A stretch of DNA of 64,000 nucleotides. Source: an uncultured Pelagibacteraceae bacterium. Lineage in GTDB: Bacteria > Pseudomonadota > Alphaproteobacteria > Pelagibacterales > Pelagibacteraceae. Shown in pieces: positions 17,060 through 25,910 of the stretch (its first letter is position 1; each line of letters opens with the position of its first letter). The stretch spans positions 1 to 64,000 of the forward strand of contig CACHUN010000003.1 of NCBI GenBank assembly GCA_902583075.1. The letters run 5' to 3'. Made by a program: the position numbers and the translations under genes. The notes beneath the pieces were generated by a model. It saw nothing but the letters and a program-made list of their open reading frames with translations, was not told where the DNA came from and made no database searches.

Positions 17060-17476
17060 AATTTGCAGCCTCTCTTGCAATTAAATCAACTTCATTATTT
17101 AATTTATCTATAGAATGACCTTTGACCCAACTCCATTTTATTTCAAATTCACTTGTCATAAGATCTAATTCAGTCCAGAGATCTTTATTTTTAACAGGTC
17201 GTTTATTAGCTGTTTTCCATCCATTTTTTTCCAATTATGTATCCACTCTGTTATTCCTGATTTTACATATTTGGAGTCTGTGAAAATCTGGACATTGCTT
17301 CCTTTAGGAATTTTTTTAAGAGCTTTTATTGGAGCAAGCAATTCCATTTGATTATTTGTGGTATCTTTTTTACTACCCTTAATCTTAGTTTTTTTTTTAT
17401 CATCTATAATAATTGCCGCCCATCCACCATTTCCTGGATTGCCCAGACACGACCCGTCGGTGTAAATTTTTATCAT
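17052..17476 (-). pseudogene. rnhA: Ribonuclease HI split by an apparent -1 frameshift at an A7 run
   Basis: RNase HI degrades the RNA of RNA-DNA hybrids. The first frame (start 17476) gives MIKIYTDGSCLGNPG with the first catalytic Asp at residue 7, NNQMELLA with the Glu and IFTDSKYV with the second Asp. The frame then leaves homology at HNWKK and runs to a stop at 17165. The rest of the enzyme, NGWKTANKRPVKNKDLW through VKGHSIDKLNNEVDLIAREA with the catalytic His and last Asp, is intact in the next frame down to 17052. One extra A in the A7 run (plus-strand T7, 17224-17230) would rejoin the two parts perfectly. It may be a sequencing or assembly error, a true recent mutation or slippage-dependent expression. 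Confidence 0.85.
17224..17230 (-). other. A7 homopolymer at the rnhA frameshift point
   Basis: On the minus strand the sequence reads TGG AAA AAA ATG GAT in the upstream frame. Eight A residues instead of seven would give TGG AAA AAA AAT GGA TGG, which encodes the expected NWKKNGW of RNase HI. Homopolymers of this kind are known sites of both sequencing error and RNA polymerase slippage in AT-rich genomes. Which one applies cannot be decided from the sequence. Confidence 0.8.
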
Positions 17477-18441
17477 TAGTTGTAGTCCTTAAAAGAATTT
17501 AGTTTTCTATGAAAATTTAATTTATCTAAGTATTCTTTGGGATCTTTAATCTTAATTAATGCTTTTTTTGGAGTATTTAAATAATCATATGATCTAGTAA
17601 GAAGATATCTTAAAGCTGAACCTCTACATAAAGTATTAAAATTACTCTTTTCTTTTAAACTTAATTTACGCACTGATTGATAACCTCTTAATAATTGAAC
17701 AGATTTATTTTTGTCTAAAACATAAATTTTATTTCTTTTTTTAAAACATAGTGCATTAACACATGTTGCTAATTCATATGCCAAGAAATCATTTGCAGAA
17801 AAATAAAAGTCAATAAATCCATAATATTTCTTTTTATAGAAAAAAATATTATCTATAAAAAGGTCACCATGAATTATCCCATTCGGCATACTCTTTGGCC
17901 ATTTTTTTTTAATATCATATAAATCATTCTTCATAATATTTATTAAATTACCTGAAAGTTTATTAATTCTTTTATCTATTCTATTAAGTAACGGCCCCCA
18001 AGAATTAACTGATAAAGAGTTTTTTCTGTATAACCTTAATTTCTTAGCAGCTATATGTAATAAAGCTGCATTTTTTCCAACTTGAAAACAGTCTTTATTC
18101 GTAAGTTGATTTTTATCTCTTCCTTCAAGAAAACTGACTAAACATGCAGTTTTATTTTTAATCTGAAATAAATATTTACCTTTTTTATTTTTAATAGGCT
18201 CTGGACATTTAATTTTTTTTCTAGATAAGCTAAACATAAGGTCCATAAAAAAAGGTAAATCTTTTTTTTGAACTCTTTTTTCAAATATAGTCAATATTAT
18301 TTTTTTATTATTTGTTCTTATTAAGTAATTAGTGTTTTCAATACCCTTTTTTATTCCAGAAAATGATAATATTTTTCCAATTTTAAACTTTTTTTCTATA
18401 AAGTTTAAATCACCTTGACTAATTTTAGTATATACAGCCAT
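17476..18441 (-). CDS. thrB: Homoserine kinase, aminoglycoside-phosphotransferase fold (ThrB2 type)
   Basis: Phosphorylates homoserine to O-phosphohomoserine, the substrate of threonine synthase. The 321-residue protein belongs to the choline-kinase/APH-like fold and not to the GHMP kinases: ENTNYLI in the N-lobe, the catalytic loop GIIHGDLFIDNIFF near residue 190, and the metal-binding GFIDFYFSANDFLAYEL. This ThrB type is common in alphaproteobacteria. Its start overlaps the ispH stop by one base, and its stop overlaps the rnhA start (TAATG), so the three genes are tightly coupled. Confidence 0.9.
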   Translation of the reverse strand: MAVYTKISQGDLNFIEKKFKIGKILSFSGIKKGIENTNYLIRTNNKKIILTIFEKRVQKKDLPFFMDLMFSLSRKKIKCPEPIKNKKGKYLFQIKNKTACLVSFLEGRDKNQLTNKDCFQVGKNAALLHIAAKKLRLYRKNSLSVNSWGPLLNRIDKRINKLSGNLINIMKNDLYDIKKKWPKSMPNGIIHGDLFIDNIFFYKKKYYGFIDFYFSANDFLAYELATCVNALCFKKRNKIYVLDKNKSVQLLRGYQSVRKLSLKEKSNFNTLCRGSALRYLLTRSYDYLNTPKKALIKIKDPKEYLDKLNFHRKLNSFKDYN

Positions 18442-19385
18442 TAATTCAATTTTCCTGGGATTTTAAATATTACGTCTTCTTTTACTATTTCTACTTCCTC
18501 AATTTGTACAATAAATTCTTTTTTAATATTATCTATAAATTCTTTAACCAAAACTTCAGGAGCTGATGCTCCTGATGAAATACCTATAGTTTTGCATTTT
18601 GAAATTTTCTCAATAGGAAAAATGCTTTCTGAGTGAATTAATTCAGCATTACTGCAACCATTATTTTTAGCAACTTCAACTAATCTTACTGAATTAGACG
18701 AATTTCTACTACCTATTACAAAAAAATTGTCACAATTTTTAGCTATTTTTTTTACAGCTGCTTGCCTATTGGTTGTTGCATAACAAATATCATCCTTCTT
18801 AGGTTCATGAATATCTGGAAATCTATCTTTTAATACATTAATGATATCTTTAGTATCATCAACAGATAAAGTTGTTTGAGTTATATAAGCAAGTTTTTCA
18901 TTTTGTCGTCTTTCAAACTTTTGTGCATCTTCAATTGTTTCAATTAAATCGATTTTTCCATCCGATAGTTGACCCATAGTTCCTATAACCTCTGGATGAT
19001 TTTTATGACCAATAAGTAAAATATGTATATCTCTCTTATCAAGATTTTCTGCCTCTCTGTGAACTTTAGAAACCAAAGGGCATGTAGCATCAACGAAAAT
19101 CATATTCAAATTTGTTGCTTCCTCAGGCACTGATTTTGGAACTCCATGAGCAGAAAAAATTACTGGCCTTGTTTTGTCACTAATCTCTTCAATTTCTTCA
19201 ACAAAAATAGCTCCAATCTTTTTTAAACTATCTACTACATGTTTATTGTGAACTATTTCATGGCGTACGTAAACTGGCGCACCATATTTTTCTATACTTT
19301 TTTTAACAATCTCAATAGCTCTATCAACTCCTGCACAAAATCCTCTTGGGGCAGCTAACATAATTTTTAAATGCTTATTTTTCAT
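18441..19385 (-). CDS. ispH: 4-hydroxy-3-methylbut-2-enyl diphosphate reductase
   Basis: Last enzyme of the MEP isoprenoid pathway, an iron-sulfur protein that makes IPP and DMAPP. The 314-residue protein has the three conserved cluster cysteines in PRGFCAGVDRAI near residue 17, VDATCPLVSKVH near 101 and DDICYATTNRQ near 201, plus the active-site HKNHPEV and SSGASAPE stretches. It follows the carotenoid genes in the same leftward run, so precursor supply and carotenoid/retinal synthesis may be cotranscribed. It overlaps the small upstream gene by 11 bases. Confidence 0.96.
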   Translation of the reverse strand: MKNKHLKIMLAAPRGFCAGVDRAIEIVKKSIEKYGAPVYVRHEIVHNKHVVDSLKKIGAIFVEEIEEISDKTRPVIFSAHGVPKSVPEEATNLNMIFVDATCPLVSKVHREAENLDKRDIHILLIGHKNHPEVIGTMGQLSDGKIDLIETIEDAQKFERRQNEKLAYITQTTLSVDDTKDIINVLKDRFPDIHEPKKDDICYATTNRQAAVKKIAKNCDNFFVIGSRNSSNSVRLVEVAKNNGCSNAELIHSESIFPIEKISKCKTIGISSGASAPEVLVKEFIDNIKKEFIVQIEEVEIVKEDVIFKIPGKLN

Positions 19386-19557
19386 TATCTTCTTTTCTAA
19401 AAAAAGGAATTAAAAAAATAATACAAGCAATAAGAAAAAAAAGACTACCAAACATTGCCCAAAAACTTCCTAAACTTGATATAATAAAACCTAACGCAGA
19501 AACAATAAATAAAATCCATCCAATTAAATTAATTTTTTTATTGCTCATTTTTTTCAA
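19375..19557 (-). CDS. 60-aa two-helix membrane protein between blh and ispH, unknown
   Basis: A 60-residue ORF with two hydrophobic helices (about residues 10-27 and 29-51) and a charged C-terminal tail (FFRKEDNEK). It overlaps blh upstream by 20 bases and ispH downstream by 11 bases, which is typical of a translated, coupled gene and not of spare DNA. The family is not recognised. A role in carotenoid or retinal membrane handling is conceivable only from position. Confidence 0.6.
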   Translation of the reverse strand: MKKMSNKKINLIGWILFIVSALGFIISSLGSFWAMFGSLFFLIACIIFLIPFFRKEDNEK

Positions 19558-20431
19558 TTAAATATTCGAGCAATATATGTGGAAAAGTTAATGACGCCAA
19601 TCCAATAAAAATAACTTGATATATTGTCTCGTTAAGCTCGTTATAATTATTAAGAACTAATATAGACAAAATATAACCAAAAATTGTTAAAATAGTTAAC
19701 GGTAGTGCTTTTTTAATAAAGATAGGCAAACCTTTTTTTAGGTTTTTGTTTATTTCATTTATTAAAGACATTGAGTGTCTAATGGAGTGTAAAAAACAAA
19801 AATAAACTGTAAAAGCGATAATAGGATTAAGGAAATAGTTTAGTATTAATATTGATAAACAATCCATCAATAAGAGTGATTTTATATCAATATTTTTTTT
19901 AAAAGACAAAAAAATACCAGAAATAAAAGACAAAATAATAAATATAAATAATATTTCGTAATTTACTATAAAACTACTTGAAATATTAAAATTCAAGGTT
20001 TCAAAAATTATAAGTGTTTCCTCTTTATGAAAAAATAAAGGAGCAGTAATTATCAATGATCCCTTTAAAAAATAAATGAGTTCAGATTTTTTTTCTTTAT
20101 CAATAAATTCGGAGTCTTCTTTACCAAAATGAAAGGCAGCAATAATCAAAAACAAAAATAGTAAAAACTTTGGAAATATTAACCAAATAATTATCGTGGT
20201 TATACTAACAAAAATATAACCTAAATAAAAAACACTAATTGATTTATATCCTAGATATTTAATTAGTTTCTTCCCTTTAATATGATCTAATGATCCATGT
20301 GATATCCCAATTGTTAAAATTAAAAATAAGGAAATTATTAAAAAGCTACCCTCTCTTAGATACTCTATACCTGCCAATGTTATACACAGATTAAAAAAAA
20401 TTAAAGAATGATAAAAATTAATTTTAGTCAT
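19538..20431 (-). CDS. blh: Beta-carotene 15,15'-dioxygenase, Brp/Blh family (retinal synthesis)
   Basis: Cleaves beta-carotene into two retinal molecules, the chromophore of proteorhodopsin. The 297-residue polytopic membrane protein has about eight hydrophobic helices and the iron-binding His set characteristic of the family: GISHGSLDHIKG near residue 44-54, AAFHFGKED near 99-107, FLHSIRHSM near 213-221 and TFPHILLEYL near the C-terminus. It follows crtY by 4 bases in crtI-crtB-crtY-blh. The rhodopsin gene itself is not in this window, so the use of retinal is inferred from knowledge of SAR11 proteorhodopsin. Confidence 0.93.
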   Translation of the reverse strand: MTKINFYHSLIFFNLCITLAGIEYLREGSFLIISLFLILTIGISHGSLDHIKGKKLIKYLGYKSISVFYLGYIFVSITTIIIWLIFPKFLLFLFLIIAAFHFGKEDSEFIDKEKKSELIYFLKGSLIITAPLFFHKEETLIIFETLNFNISSSFIVNYEILFIFIILSFISGIFLSFKKNIDIKSLLLMDCLSILILNYFLNPIIAFTVYFCFLHSIRHSMSLINEINKNLKKGLPIFIKKALPLTILTIFGYILSILVLNNYNELNETIYQVIFIGLASLTFPHILLEYLIEKNEQ

Positions 20432-20435
20432 TTAT

Positions 20436-21500
20436 TTAGAAAAGAGCTTTTATAAAAATCCACTTAGGCATTTTTAATATTACAGAAAAATCTTCCAAAA
20501 AATTACTTTTGTTAGATAAAAATTTTATAACTTTATCAGATTTATTGTTAAACATTTTGAAAAATATAAAGGGCATTTTAGATGGATTGTTTTTAAGTAC
20601 TTTTAAAAAAATTTTGTCTAACAATTGATATTTTCTTTTAATTTTAAATGTTTTTAATTTATCAATACTTTCAATATTTTCTCTTATAAACTTACTTTGT
20701 TCCTGGATATTTAGGAAAGTATAACCAGTGCTTAGCCTTGTCATTCCACCTGCTGTTCCAATATTTATTCTATTCCTAATTTTTTGATTAATAGGATAAA
20801 ATAGTGGTATCGCACCTTCTTCTTTATAAGTTATTTTATAATCTTTTAAGTTTAAATTGTTTTCAATATACTCTTTAAGTTGCGCATCATAATCCATTTG
20901 AGAATTATCCTTCATTTCAGATAGCCAAGTAGTTTCAATCAATGCTGTTTTTTTCGAGTAGGGAAGAGTATAAAAAAAGTGAACACTTTCTCTTTGTTCA
21001 CAGTCAAAGTCCATTAAATTTATGATTTCTTCATCAAAAAAATTTTTTTTTGTTTCTATTTCCACGCCACAGAAATGTTGCCAAAGGCCATTATTTTGAC
21101 TGTTTAAATTTGGGACACTATTAAAAACCAATGAATTTTCTAAATTTATATTCTCATCGTTTTTATAAAAATAAATATTATTATTTTCTTTTAGTTTTTT
21201 ATTTATCTTCTCATAAAATAACCCACTGTCTATAGTTTGATATGGATAACTATCACATTCTAGATGTTTTGTTTTTTGTGGTATATTTATGGAAAAGTGT
21301 TTCCAATTTTTTTTTACACAATCATCAAAATTATGTGAATATGTTTTCCAGAAAGACCACGTTTTATCTTTTTTGTATTCATTTCTTGGTTCAATAATTG
21401 CTAAAGTTTTATTTTTTAATTTATAATTTATTTCTAGTTCATAAGCCAAGGATAAGCCTGCGCAACCCCCTCCAACTATTACAAAATCAAAATCTTTCAT
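20436..21500 (-). CDS. crtY: Lycopene beta-cyclase (CrtY type)
   Basis: Cyclises both ends of lycopene to give beta-carotene. The 354-residue flavoprotein has the N-terminal dinucleotide motif FVIVGGGCAGLSLAYEL (residues 6-22), KTWSFWKTYSH near 46-56, ETTWLSE near 190, and GTAGGMTRLSTGYTF near 250-264, all features of bacterial CrtY. It overlaps crtB by 14 bases upstream and lies 4 bases from blh, consistent with one operon delivering beta-carotene for cleavage. Confidence 0.93.
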   Translation of the reverse strand: MKDFDFVIVGGGCAGLSLAYELEINYKLKNKTLAIIEPRNEYKKDKTWSFWKTYSHNFDDCVKKNWKHFSINIPQKTKHLECDSYPYQTIDSGLFYEKINKKLKENNNIYFYKNDENINLENSLVFNSVPNLNSQNNGLWQHFCGVEIETKKNFFDEEIINLMDFDCEQRESVHFFYTLPYSKKTALIETTWLSEMKDNSQMDYDAQLKEYIENNLNLKDYKITYKEEGAIPLFYPINQKIRNRINIGTAGGMTRLSTGYTFLNIQEQSKFIRENIESIDKLKTFKIKRKYQLLDKIFLKVLKNNPSKMPFIFFKMFNNKSDKVIKFLSNKSNFLEDFSVILKMPKWIFIKALF

Positions 21501-22338
21501 TTAAACTTATTTCTTCATTTATTAATTCATGTTCTTTATCTCTAAGATGATAATGTTTTTTAATCAATGATAGTTTTAGCAAGTCATATATAGATAAAAA
21601 TGTTTGAAATATTTTGCCACTATTGCTAACGAAAATTTTACCTGACTTTTTGTAATTTTGAATTGTTTGCTTTTTAATAATATTTCTACCAATTTGCCTA
21701 TAAACTCTTCTTGCAACTAAAATTGAAAATCTAAGACTTAATGGAATATCTTTTATTGAAGAGAAACTACTATCATAAAATAAATCTGCAGTAGCTAATG
21801 TTTCTTTTATAGTTTCAAAATCATGTTTTATATAAAACCTTTTATTTTTAGAGTCCTCTATTACATCTCTAGAAATATTTGTAAGTTGCATTGCTATACC
21901 TAAATCTATAGCTGACTTAAGAGAACTAGAATCTGTAACATTTAGAATTTTCGCCATCATTAATCCAACAGTTCCCGCGACTCTATAAGAATAAATTAAT
22001 AATTCTTTTTTTGAATTTAATTTTACTCTATCTTGGATATCAGATTCCACTCCATCAAATAAGTCATTTACAATCTTTGTAGAAATTTTATATTTGTCCA
22101 TTAATACCCACAAATTTTCAATTATAGGATTCTGAAATTCTTTATTTATAAAATTATTTTTGAAATTTAAAAATCTTCTTAATTTGATATCTGTTTTGCC
22201 TTGATCATCAGCAATATTGTCTAAGGTTCTGCAAAAATCATATAAATTAGAACATTCTAAGTAAGTTTTTTTAGGTAGGAAGAATCCAGCCCAGTTAAAT
22301 GATTTTGCGTATATTGATAGATAGTTATTCTTATCCAT
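21487..22338 (-). CDS. crtB: Phytoene synthase
   Basis: Condenses two geranylgeranyl diphosphates to phytoene, the committed carotenoid step. The 283-residue protein has the two Asp-rich motifs: YDFCRTLDNIADD near residues 29-41 and LTNISRDVIEDSKNKRFY near 152-169. Its start overlaps the crtI stop by one base. Geranylgeranyl diphosphate synthase (crtE) is not found in this window and must be elsewhere. Confidence 0.95.
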   Translation of the reverse strand: MDKNNYLSIYAKSFNWAGFFLPKKTYLECSNLYDFCRTLDNIADDQGKTDIKLRRFLNFKNNFINKEFQNPIIENLWVLMDKYKISTKIVNDLFDGVESDIQDRVKLNSKKELLIYSYRVAGTVGLMMAKILNVTDSSSLKSAIDLGIAMQLTNISRDVIEDSKNKRFYIKHDFETIKETLATADLFYDSSFSSIKDIPLSLRFSILVARRVYRQIGRNIIKKQTIQNYKKSGKIFVSNSGKIFQTFLSIYDLLKLSLIKKHYHLRDKEHELINEEISLNERF

Positions 22339-23795
22339 TACAGAATTTTGTCTAAGACTTTTGCTGAAGATAAAACTCCTGGTACACCTGCTCCCGGATG
22401 AGTACCTGCTCCAACAAAATATAAACCATCAAAAATCTCTGATTTATTATGAAATCTAAAATAAGCTGACTGGGTAAATTTTGGTTGAATGGAAAAACCT
22501 GAGCCATATTTTGTATTTAACTCTTTTTCAAAATAATCTGGAGTTAAGTAAAAATCTTCAACAATATTTTTACTTAGATTAGGTAGTAAACTTTCCTCCA
22601 TTTTTTTAATAACTAAGTTTTTCATTTTATCTCCTTCAATAGACCAATCTATACTAGATTGGTTATTAGGAACTGGCACCAACACATAAAAACAATCATG
22701 ATTATCAGGTGCCATCGATTTATCAGTAGCTGTTGGTCTATGTAAATAGTAACTAATATCGTCATTTAATTTTTTATTGTTAAAAATATCATCCAAGTGT
22801 TCCTTGTACTTATCTCCAAATTTGATTGTATGATGTTCAACATCGTCGTAAACTTTTTTGGTTCCAAAGTAATAAACAAACAAACCCATTGAATATTCCA
22901 TTCTTTTCATTTTCCAACTAAAAATAGAATTACTAATATTTGTGTTTGCTAATTTTGAGTAAACTGCGGGTGGATCAGCGTTACAAATAACATTATCTGT
23001 TTCTATTTTATTCCCATTGCTTAGTTCAACGCCAGTAATTTTATTTTTATTTGATAAGATTTTATTTACTTCGCATCCTTTTAATATTTTTATATGCTCT
23101 TCATTCATTAATTTTTCCATGCTATTTATTATTTGACCAGTTCCTCCCATTGAATAATGAATTCCCCATTTTTTTTCTAAATATAAAATTAATCCATATA
23201 TTGATGTTGTTGTGAAAGGATTACCACCAACCAACAGTGGATGCATACTAAGTAATCTTCTTAATTTTTCATCTTCTATATAAGAGGAAACCAAACCATA
23301 AACAGATTTATAACTCTTTAGATTAAATAAAGAGGGTATTTGCTTTAACATAAAAGAAGCTTTATCAAACGGAACATCTGAAAGTTCTGTAAATCCTTTA
23401 TCAAAAATTTTTTTTGTAAAATTAACTAAATTTTTATATCCGTTAACATCTTTTTCGTTAATCTTTTTTATTTGATCAATCATCTTTTCTTCATCGCCAG
23501 AATAGTCAAACTTAAAGCCATCTTCGAAAACAAATTGATACCAGGTTTTTAAAGATTTAATTTCTAAATAATCTTTTGAATTTTTGTTAAAAAGCTGAAA
23601 TAATTCATCAATTAGGTAGGGTGCTGTTATCACAGTTGGTCCACCATCAAACGTAAATCCATTTTTTTTAAAAACTCTAGCCCGTCCACCTAAATCTTGG
23701 TGTTTTTCAACCAAGGTCACATTATGGCCCTTAGCTTTTAACCTTAATGCTGCAGCCATACCCCCGAAACCTGACCCTATTACTATCGAATTCAT
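22338..23795 (-). CDS. crtI: Phytoene desaturase (CrtI type)
   Basis: FAD enzyme that converts phytoene to lycopene in four desaturations. The 485-residue protein begins with the dinucleotide-binding stretch IVIGSGFGGMAAALRL followed by LVEKHQDLGGRA, and ends with the CrtI signature YFVGAGTHPGAGVPGVLSSAK. The length is typical. It is the first carotenoid gene, placed 44 bases downstream of atpF; that gap includes an AT-rich TATAAA-like stretch on the minus strand which could be an internal promoter. Confidence 0.96.
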   Translation of the reverse strand: MNSIVIGSGFGGMAAALRLKAKGHNVTLVEKHQDLGGRARVFKKNGFTFDGGPTVITAPYLIDELFQLFNKNSKDYLEIKSLKTWYQFVFEDGFKFDYSGDEEKMIDQIKKINEKDVNGYKNLVNFTKKIFDKGFTELSDVPFDKASFMLKQIPSLFNLKSYKSVYGLVSSYIEDEKLRRLLSMHPLLVGGNPFTTTSIYGLILYLEKKWGIHYSMGGTGQIINSMEKLMNEEHIKILKGCEVNKILSNKNKITGVELSNGNKIETDNVICNADPPAVYSKLANTNISNSIFSWKMKRMEYSMGLFVYYFGTKKVYDDVEHHTIKFGDKYKEHLDDIFNNKKLNDDISYYLHRPTATDKSMAPDNHDCFYVLVPVPNNQSSIDWSIEGDKMKNLVIKKMEESLLPNLSKNIVEDFYLTPDYFEKELNTKYGSGFSIQPKFTQSAYFRFHNKSEIFDGLYFVGAGTHPGAGVPGVLSSAKVLDKIL

Positions 23796-23839
23796 AAATT
23801 GGATTTTATATTATTTTGAGGAAATGTAACGTAATTAAG

Positions 23840-24334
23840 TTATGAATTAATTTTTTTTAATTCAGTCTTTGCTTCTTGAAGATTTTTTTCAAAAAGATTA
23901 TCTAGTTTAGATTTATCAACTGTTGTTGTTATAATTTTTTTCACAGACTCCAGGGCAATTTTAATTGAAGTATCTTTGATTTCTTTAATTGCTGCCTCTT
24001 TCATCTGATTTATTTTTGTTTGAGTTAAATTTTTCTTTATTTCAGAAGTTTTATGAAATTTTTCATTCATGCTTATAACAAGTTGTTCAGACTCGGTTTT
24101 AGCTTGATTAAGGATCTTTTTTGATTCCCCTTCAACAGAATTAAGTTTAGCTTGAGCTCCGTCTAATAGTTTTTTTGATTCAACTCTTAACTTTTCACTC
24201 TCATCGATTTCTTTTTTTATATCCCCAATCATTTTTGTTAGGAGATTATTTATATTCTGAGGGATTTTAAAATATACTAATAGACCTATAAAAATAAAAA
24301 ACGATATTGCTACCCAAAATGTTGCATCAAACAT
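23840..24334 (-). CDS. atpF: ATP synthase F0 subunit b
   Basis: Peripheral-stalk subunit of the F1F0 ATP synthase. The 164-residue protein has one N-terminal membrane helix (FWVAISFFIFIGLLVYF, residues 6-22) followed by a long charged coiled coil, as in subunit b. It overlaps the b' gene by 8 bases. Together with b' it forms the heterodimeric stalk seen in alphaproteobacteria and cyanobacteria. The F1 genes are not in this window, matching the split F0/F1 operons of alphaproteobacteria. Confidence 0.92.
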   Translation of the reverse strand: MFDATFWVAISFFIFIGLLVYFKIPQNINNLLTKMIGDIKKEIDESEKLRVESKKLLDGAQAKLNSVEGESKKILNQAKTESEQLVISMNEKFHKTSEIKKNLTQTKINQMKEAAIKEIKDTSIKIALESVKKIITTTVDKSKLDNLFEKNLQEAKTELKKINS

Positions 24335-24914
24335 CTTTTCTCTCCTTGTTTATTTTTGATTGGTCTTCTACAATTGCTGCTATGCTGCTACTATTTACTT
24401 CTTCACCAATTATCTCTTTTATTAACTCAGCTGATGTTTCAGCTGCTATTTTATTTATTTTTTCTCCTGATTTATTCTTTAGATCGGACAATTCCTTCTC
24501 TACTTCACTTATTTCCTCATCAAGATCTTTCTCTAATGAAGCTCTTTTTTTATTTATATCATCTAAAATCTTTTCTCTTGCTTCATTAAAGTAACTTTTA
24601 GCTTTAAGCTTGCTGTCTAAAATAATCTTTTCATATTCGTCAATTTTTTTTTGACTTTCCTCTTTTTGCTTATCTGCTGTCTCAATATTTTCAAGTATTT
24701 GAGATTTTCTAGTTTCCAGGTTATCGCTAATTTTAGGCAATATAACTTTAGTCAAAACAATAAAAAGTATTCCAAACGTGATGATAAGCCAGAAGATTTG
24801 AGAAACCCAAAACTCTGGATTAAGTTGAGGCATACCACCACTTTCAGCAGAAAATACCGTGTTAAAACATGCAAAGCATGTAACGAATAATAATATAACT
24901 ATTTTTTTTAACAT
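24327..24914 (-). CDS. atpG: ATP synthase F0 subunit b'
   Basis: Second peripheral-stalk subunit. The 195-residue chain contains PQLNPEFWVSQIFWLIITFG near residue 29-48, which is the conserved N-terminal region of alphaproteobacterial b', followed by ITFGILFIVLTKVILPKI as membrane helix and a long charged coiled coil. Unusually, the first 22 residues (MLKKIVILLFVTCFACFNTVFSA) form a separate hydrophobic stretch resembling a signal peptide before the usual N-terminus. It lies 3 bases after atpE. Confidence 0.9.
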   Translation of the reverse strand: MLKKIVILLFVTCFACFNTVFSAESGGMPQLNPEFWVSQIFWLIITFGILFIVLTKVILPKISDNLETRKSQILENIETADKQKEESQKKIDEYEKIILDSKLKAKSYFNEAREKILDDINKKRASLEKDLDEEISEVEKELSDLKNKSGEKINKIAAETSAELIKEIIGEEVNSSSIAAIVEDQSKINKERKDV

Positions 24915-24917
24915 TAA

Positions 24918-25145
24918 CTAAAATGCAAATAAAATAATCAACGCAACTACTAGTCCAAACAATCCTGTTGCTTCAGCTAAAGCAAATCCTAATAACAAGT
25001 TAGGGAATTGTTTTTGAGCTGCAGATGGATTTCTCATAGCACCAGATAAGTAATTACCAAAGATAATTCCTATACCAACTCCCGCACCTGCTAGTGCGAT
25101 AGCTGCTAATCCTGCTCCTATCATTTTTGCTGCTTCTAATTCCAT
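24918..25145 (-). CDS. atpE: ATP synthase F0 subunit c
   Basis: Rotor-ring subunit, 75 residues, with two helices joined by the polar loop SGAMRNPSAAQKQF. The ion-binding Glu is in LLLGFALAEATGLF near residue 58. The Gln/Ser residues that mark sodium-binding c rings are not present at the matching positions, so proton coupling is expected. An AGAGVGIGIIFG glycine-rich first helix is normal for tight ring packing. Confidence 0.96.
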   Translation of the reverse strand: MELEAAKMIGAGLAAIALAGAGVGIGIIFGNYLSGAMRNPSAAQKQFPNLLLGFALAEATGLFGLVVALIILFAF

Positions 25146-25162
25146 TTTTCCTCCTTTTTTTA

Positions 25163-25897
25163 TTAATGGTGTAGATTTAATGCATCATTTAAATAAATGC
25201 ATGTTAAAATTGCAAATACATATGCTTGAAGAAAAGCAACTAGTATCTCCAAACCTGTAAGTGCAACCGAAAAACTAAGTGGAAGCCATCCACCTACAAT
25301 TCCTAAGCTTATAACAAAGCCTCCAAATACCTTCATCATTGTGTGACCAGCCATCATATTAGCAAACAATCTTACAGACAAACTAATTGGTCTACTTAAA
25401 TACGAAATAATTTCAATAACTACAATTAATGGAAGCAAAACCATTGGAACTCCACTTGGTACAAACAATTTTAAATATCCCAATCCATGTTTCATGAACC
25501 CAATTATTGTAACTCCAATGAAAATAAATGCTGCCAACACAAATGTAACTATAATATGGCTAGTCACTGTAAATGCGTAAGGTATCATTCCAAACATGTT
25601 ACAAAAAAGTACAAACATGAAAAGTGAAAAAATAAATGAAAAGTACGGTTTTGCTTTTGATCCTGCTGTGTCACTAATCATTTTGGCTACAAAGGAATAA
25701 CTTAATTCTGACAGTAATTGAAGTTTATCAGGTATTAGAGTTTTTTTCTTTGCTCCTAGATTAAAAATTATCAAAATAGCTAAAGAACTAATGACCATAA
25801 ACAAGCTTGCATTAGTGAAAGAAATATCAACTGCGCCTAACTTTATTTCTGGACCAATCCGATAAACATTGAATTGGTACATTGGATTTGATGCCAT
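25163..25897 (-). CDS. atpB: ATP synthase F0 subunit a
   Basis: Proton-channel stator subunit. The 244-residue membrane protein has six to seven helices, the essential Arg in SLSVRLFANMMAGH near residue 176, and the C-terminal LQAYVFAILTCIYLNDAL typical of subunit a. It is followed by atpE 17 bases downstream. Confidence 0.96.
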   Translation of the reverse strand: MASNPMYQFNVYRIGPEIKLGAVDISFTNASLFMVISSLAILIIFNLGAKKKTLIPDKLQLLSELSYSFVAKMISDTAGSKAKPYFSFIFSLFMFVLFCNMFGMIPYAFTVTSHIIVTFVLAAFIFIGVTIIGFMKHGLGYLKLFVPSGVPMVLLPLIVVIEIISYLSRPISLSVRLFANMMAGHTMMKVFGGFVISLGIVGGWLPLSFSVALTGLEILVAFLQAYVFAILTCIYLNDALNLHH

Positions 25898-25910
25898 TAT
25901 ATCCTCTTAT

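Noticed and set aside
17052..17234. A separate 60-aa gene at the 3' end of rnhA
   Set aside because: Its sequence is the C-terminal third of RNase HI with catalytic His and Asp; it is the second half of the frameshifted gene and not an independent gene.
24307..24594. Plus-strand reading frames across the b and b' genes
   Set aside because: They run antisense to coiled-coil stalk genes and yield Leu/Ser-rich low-complexity translations. Conserved motifs are only on the minus strand.
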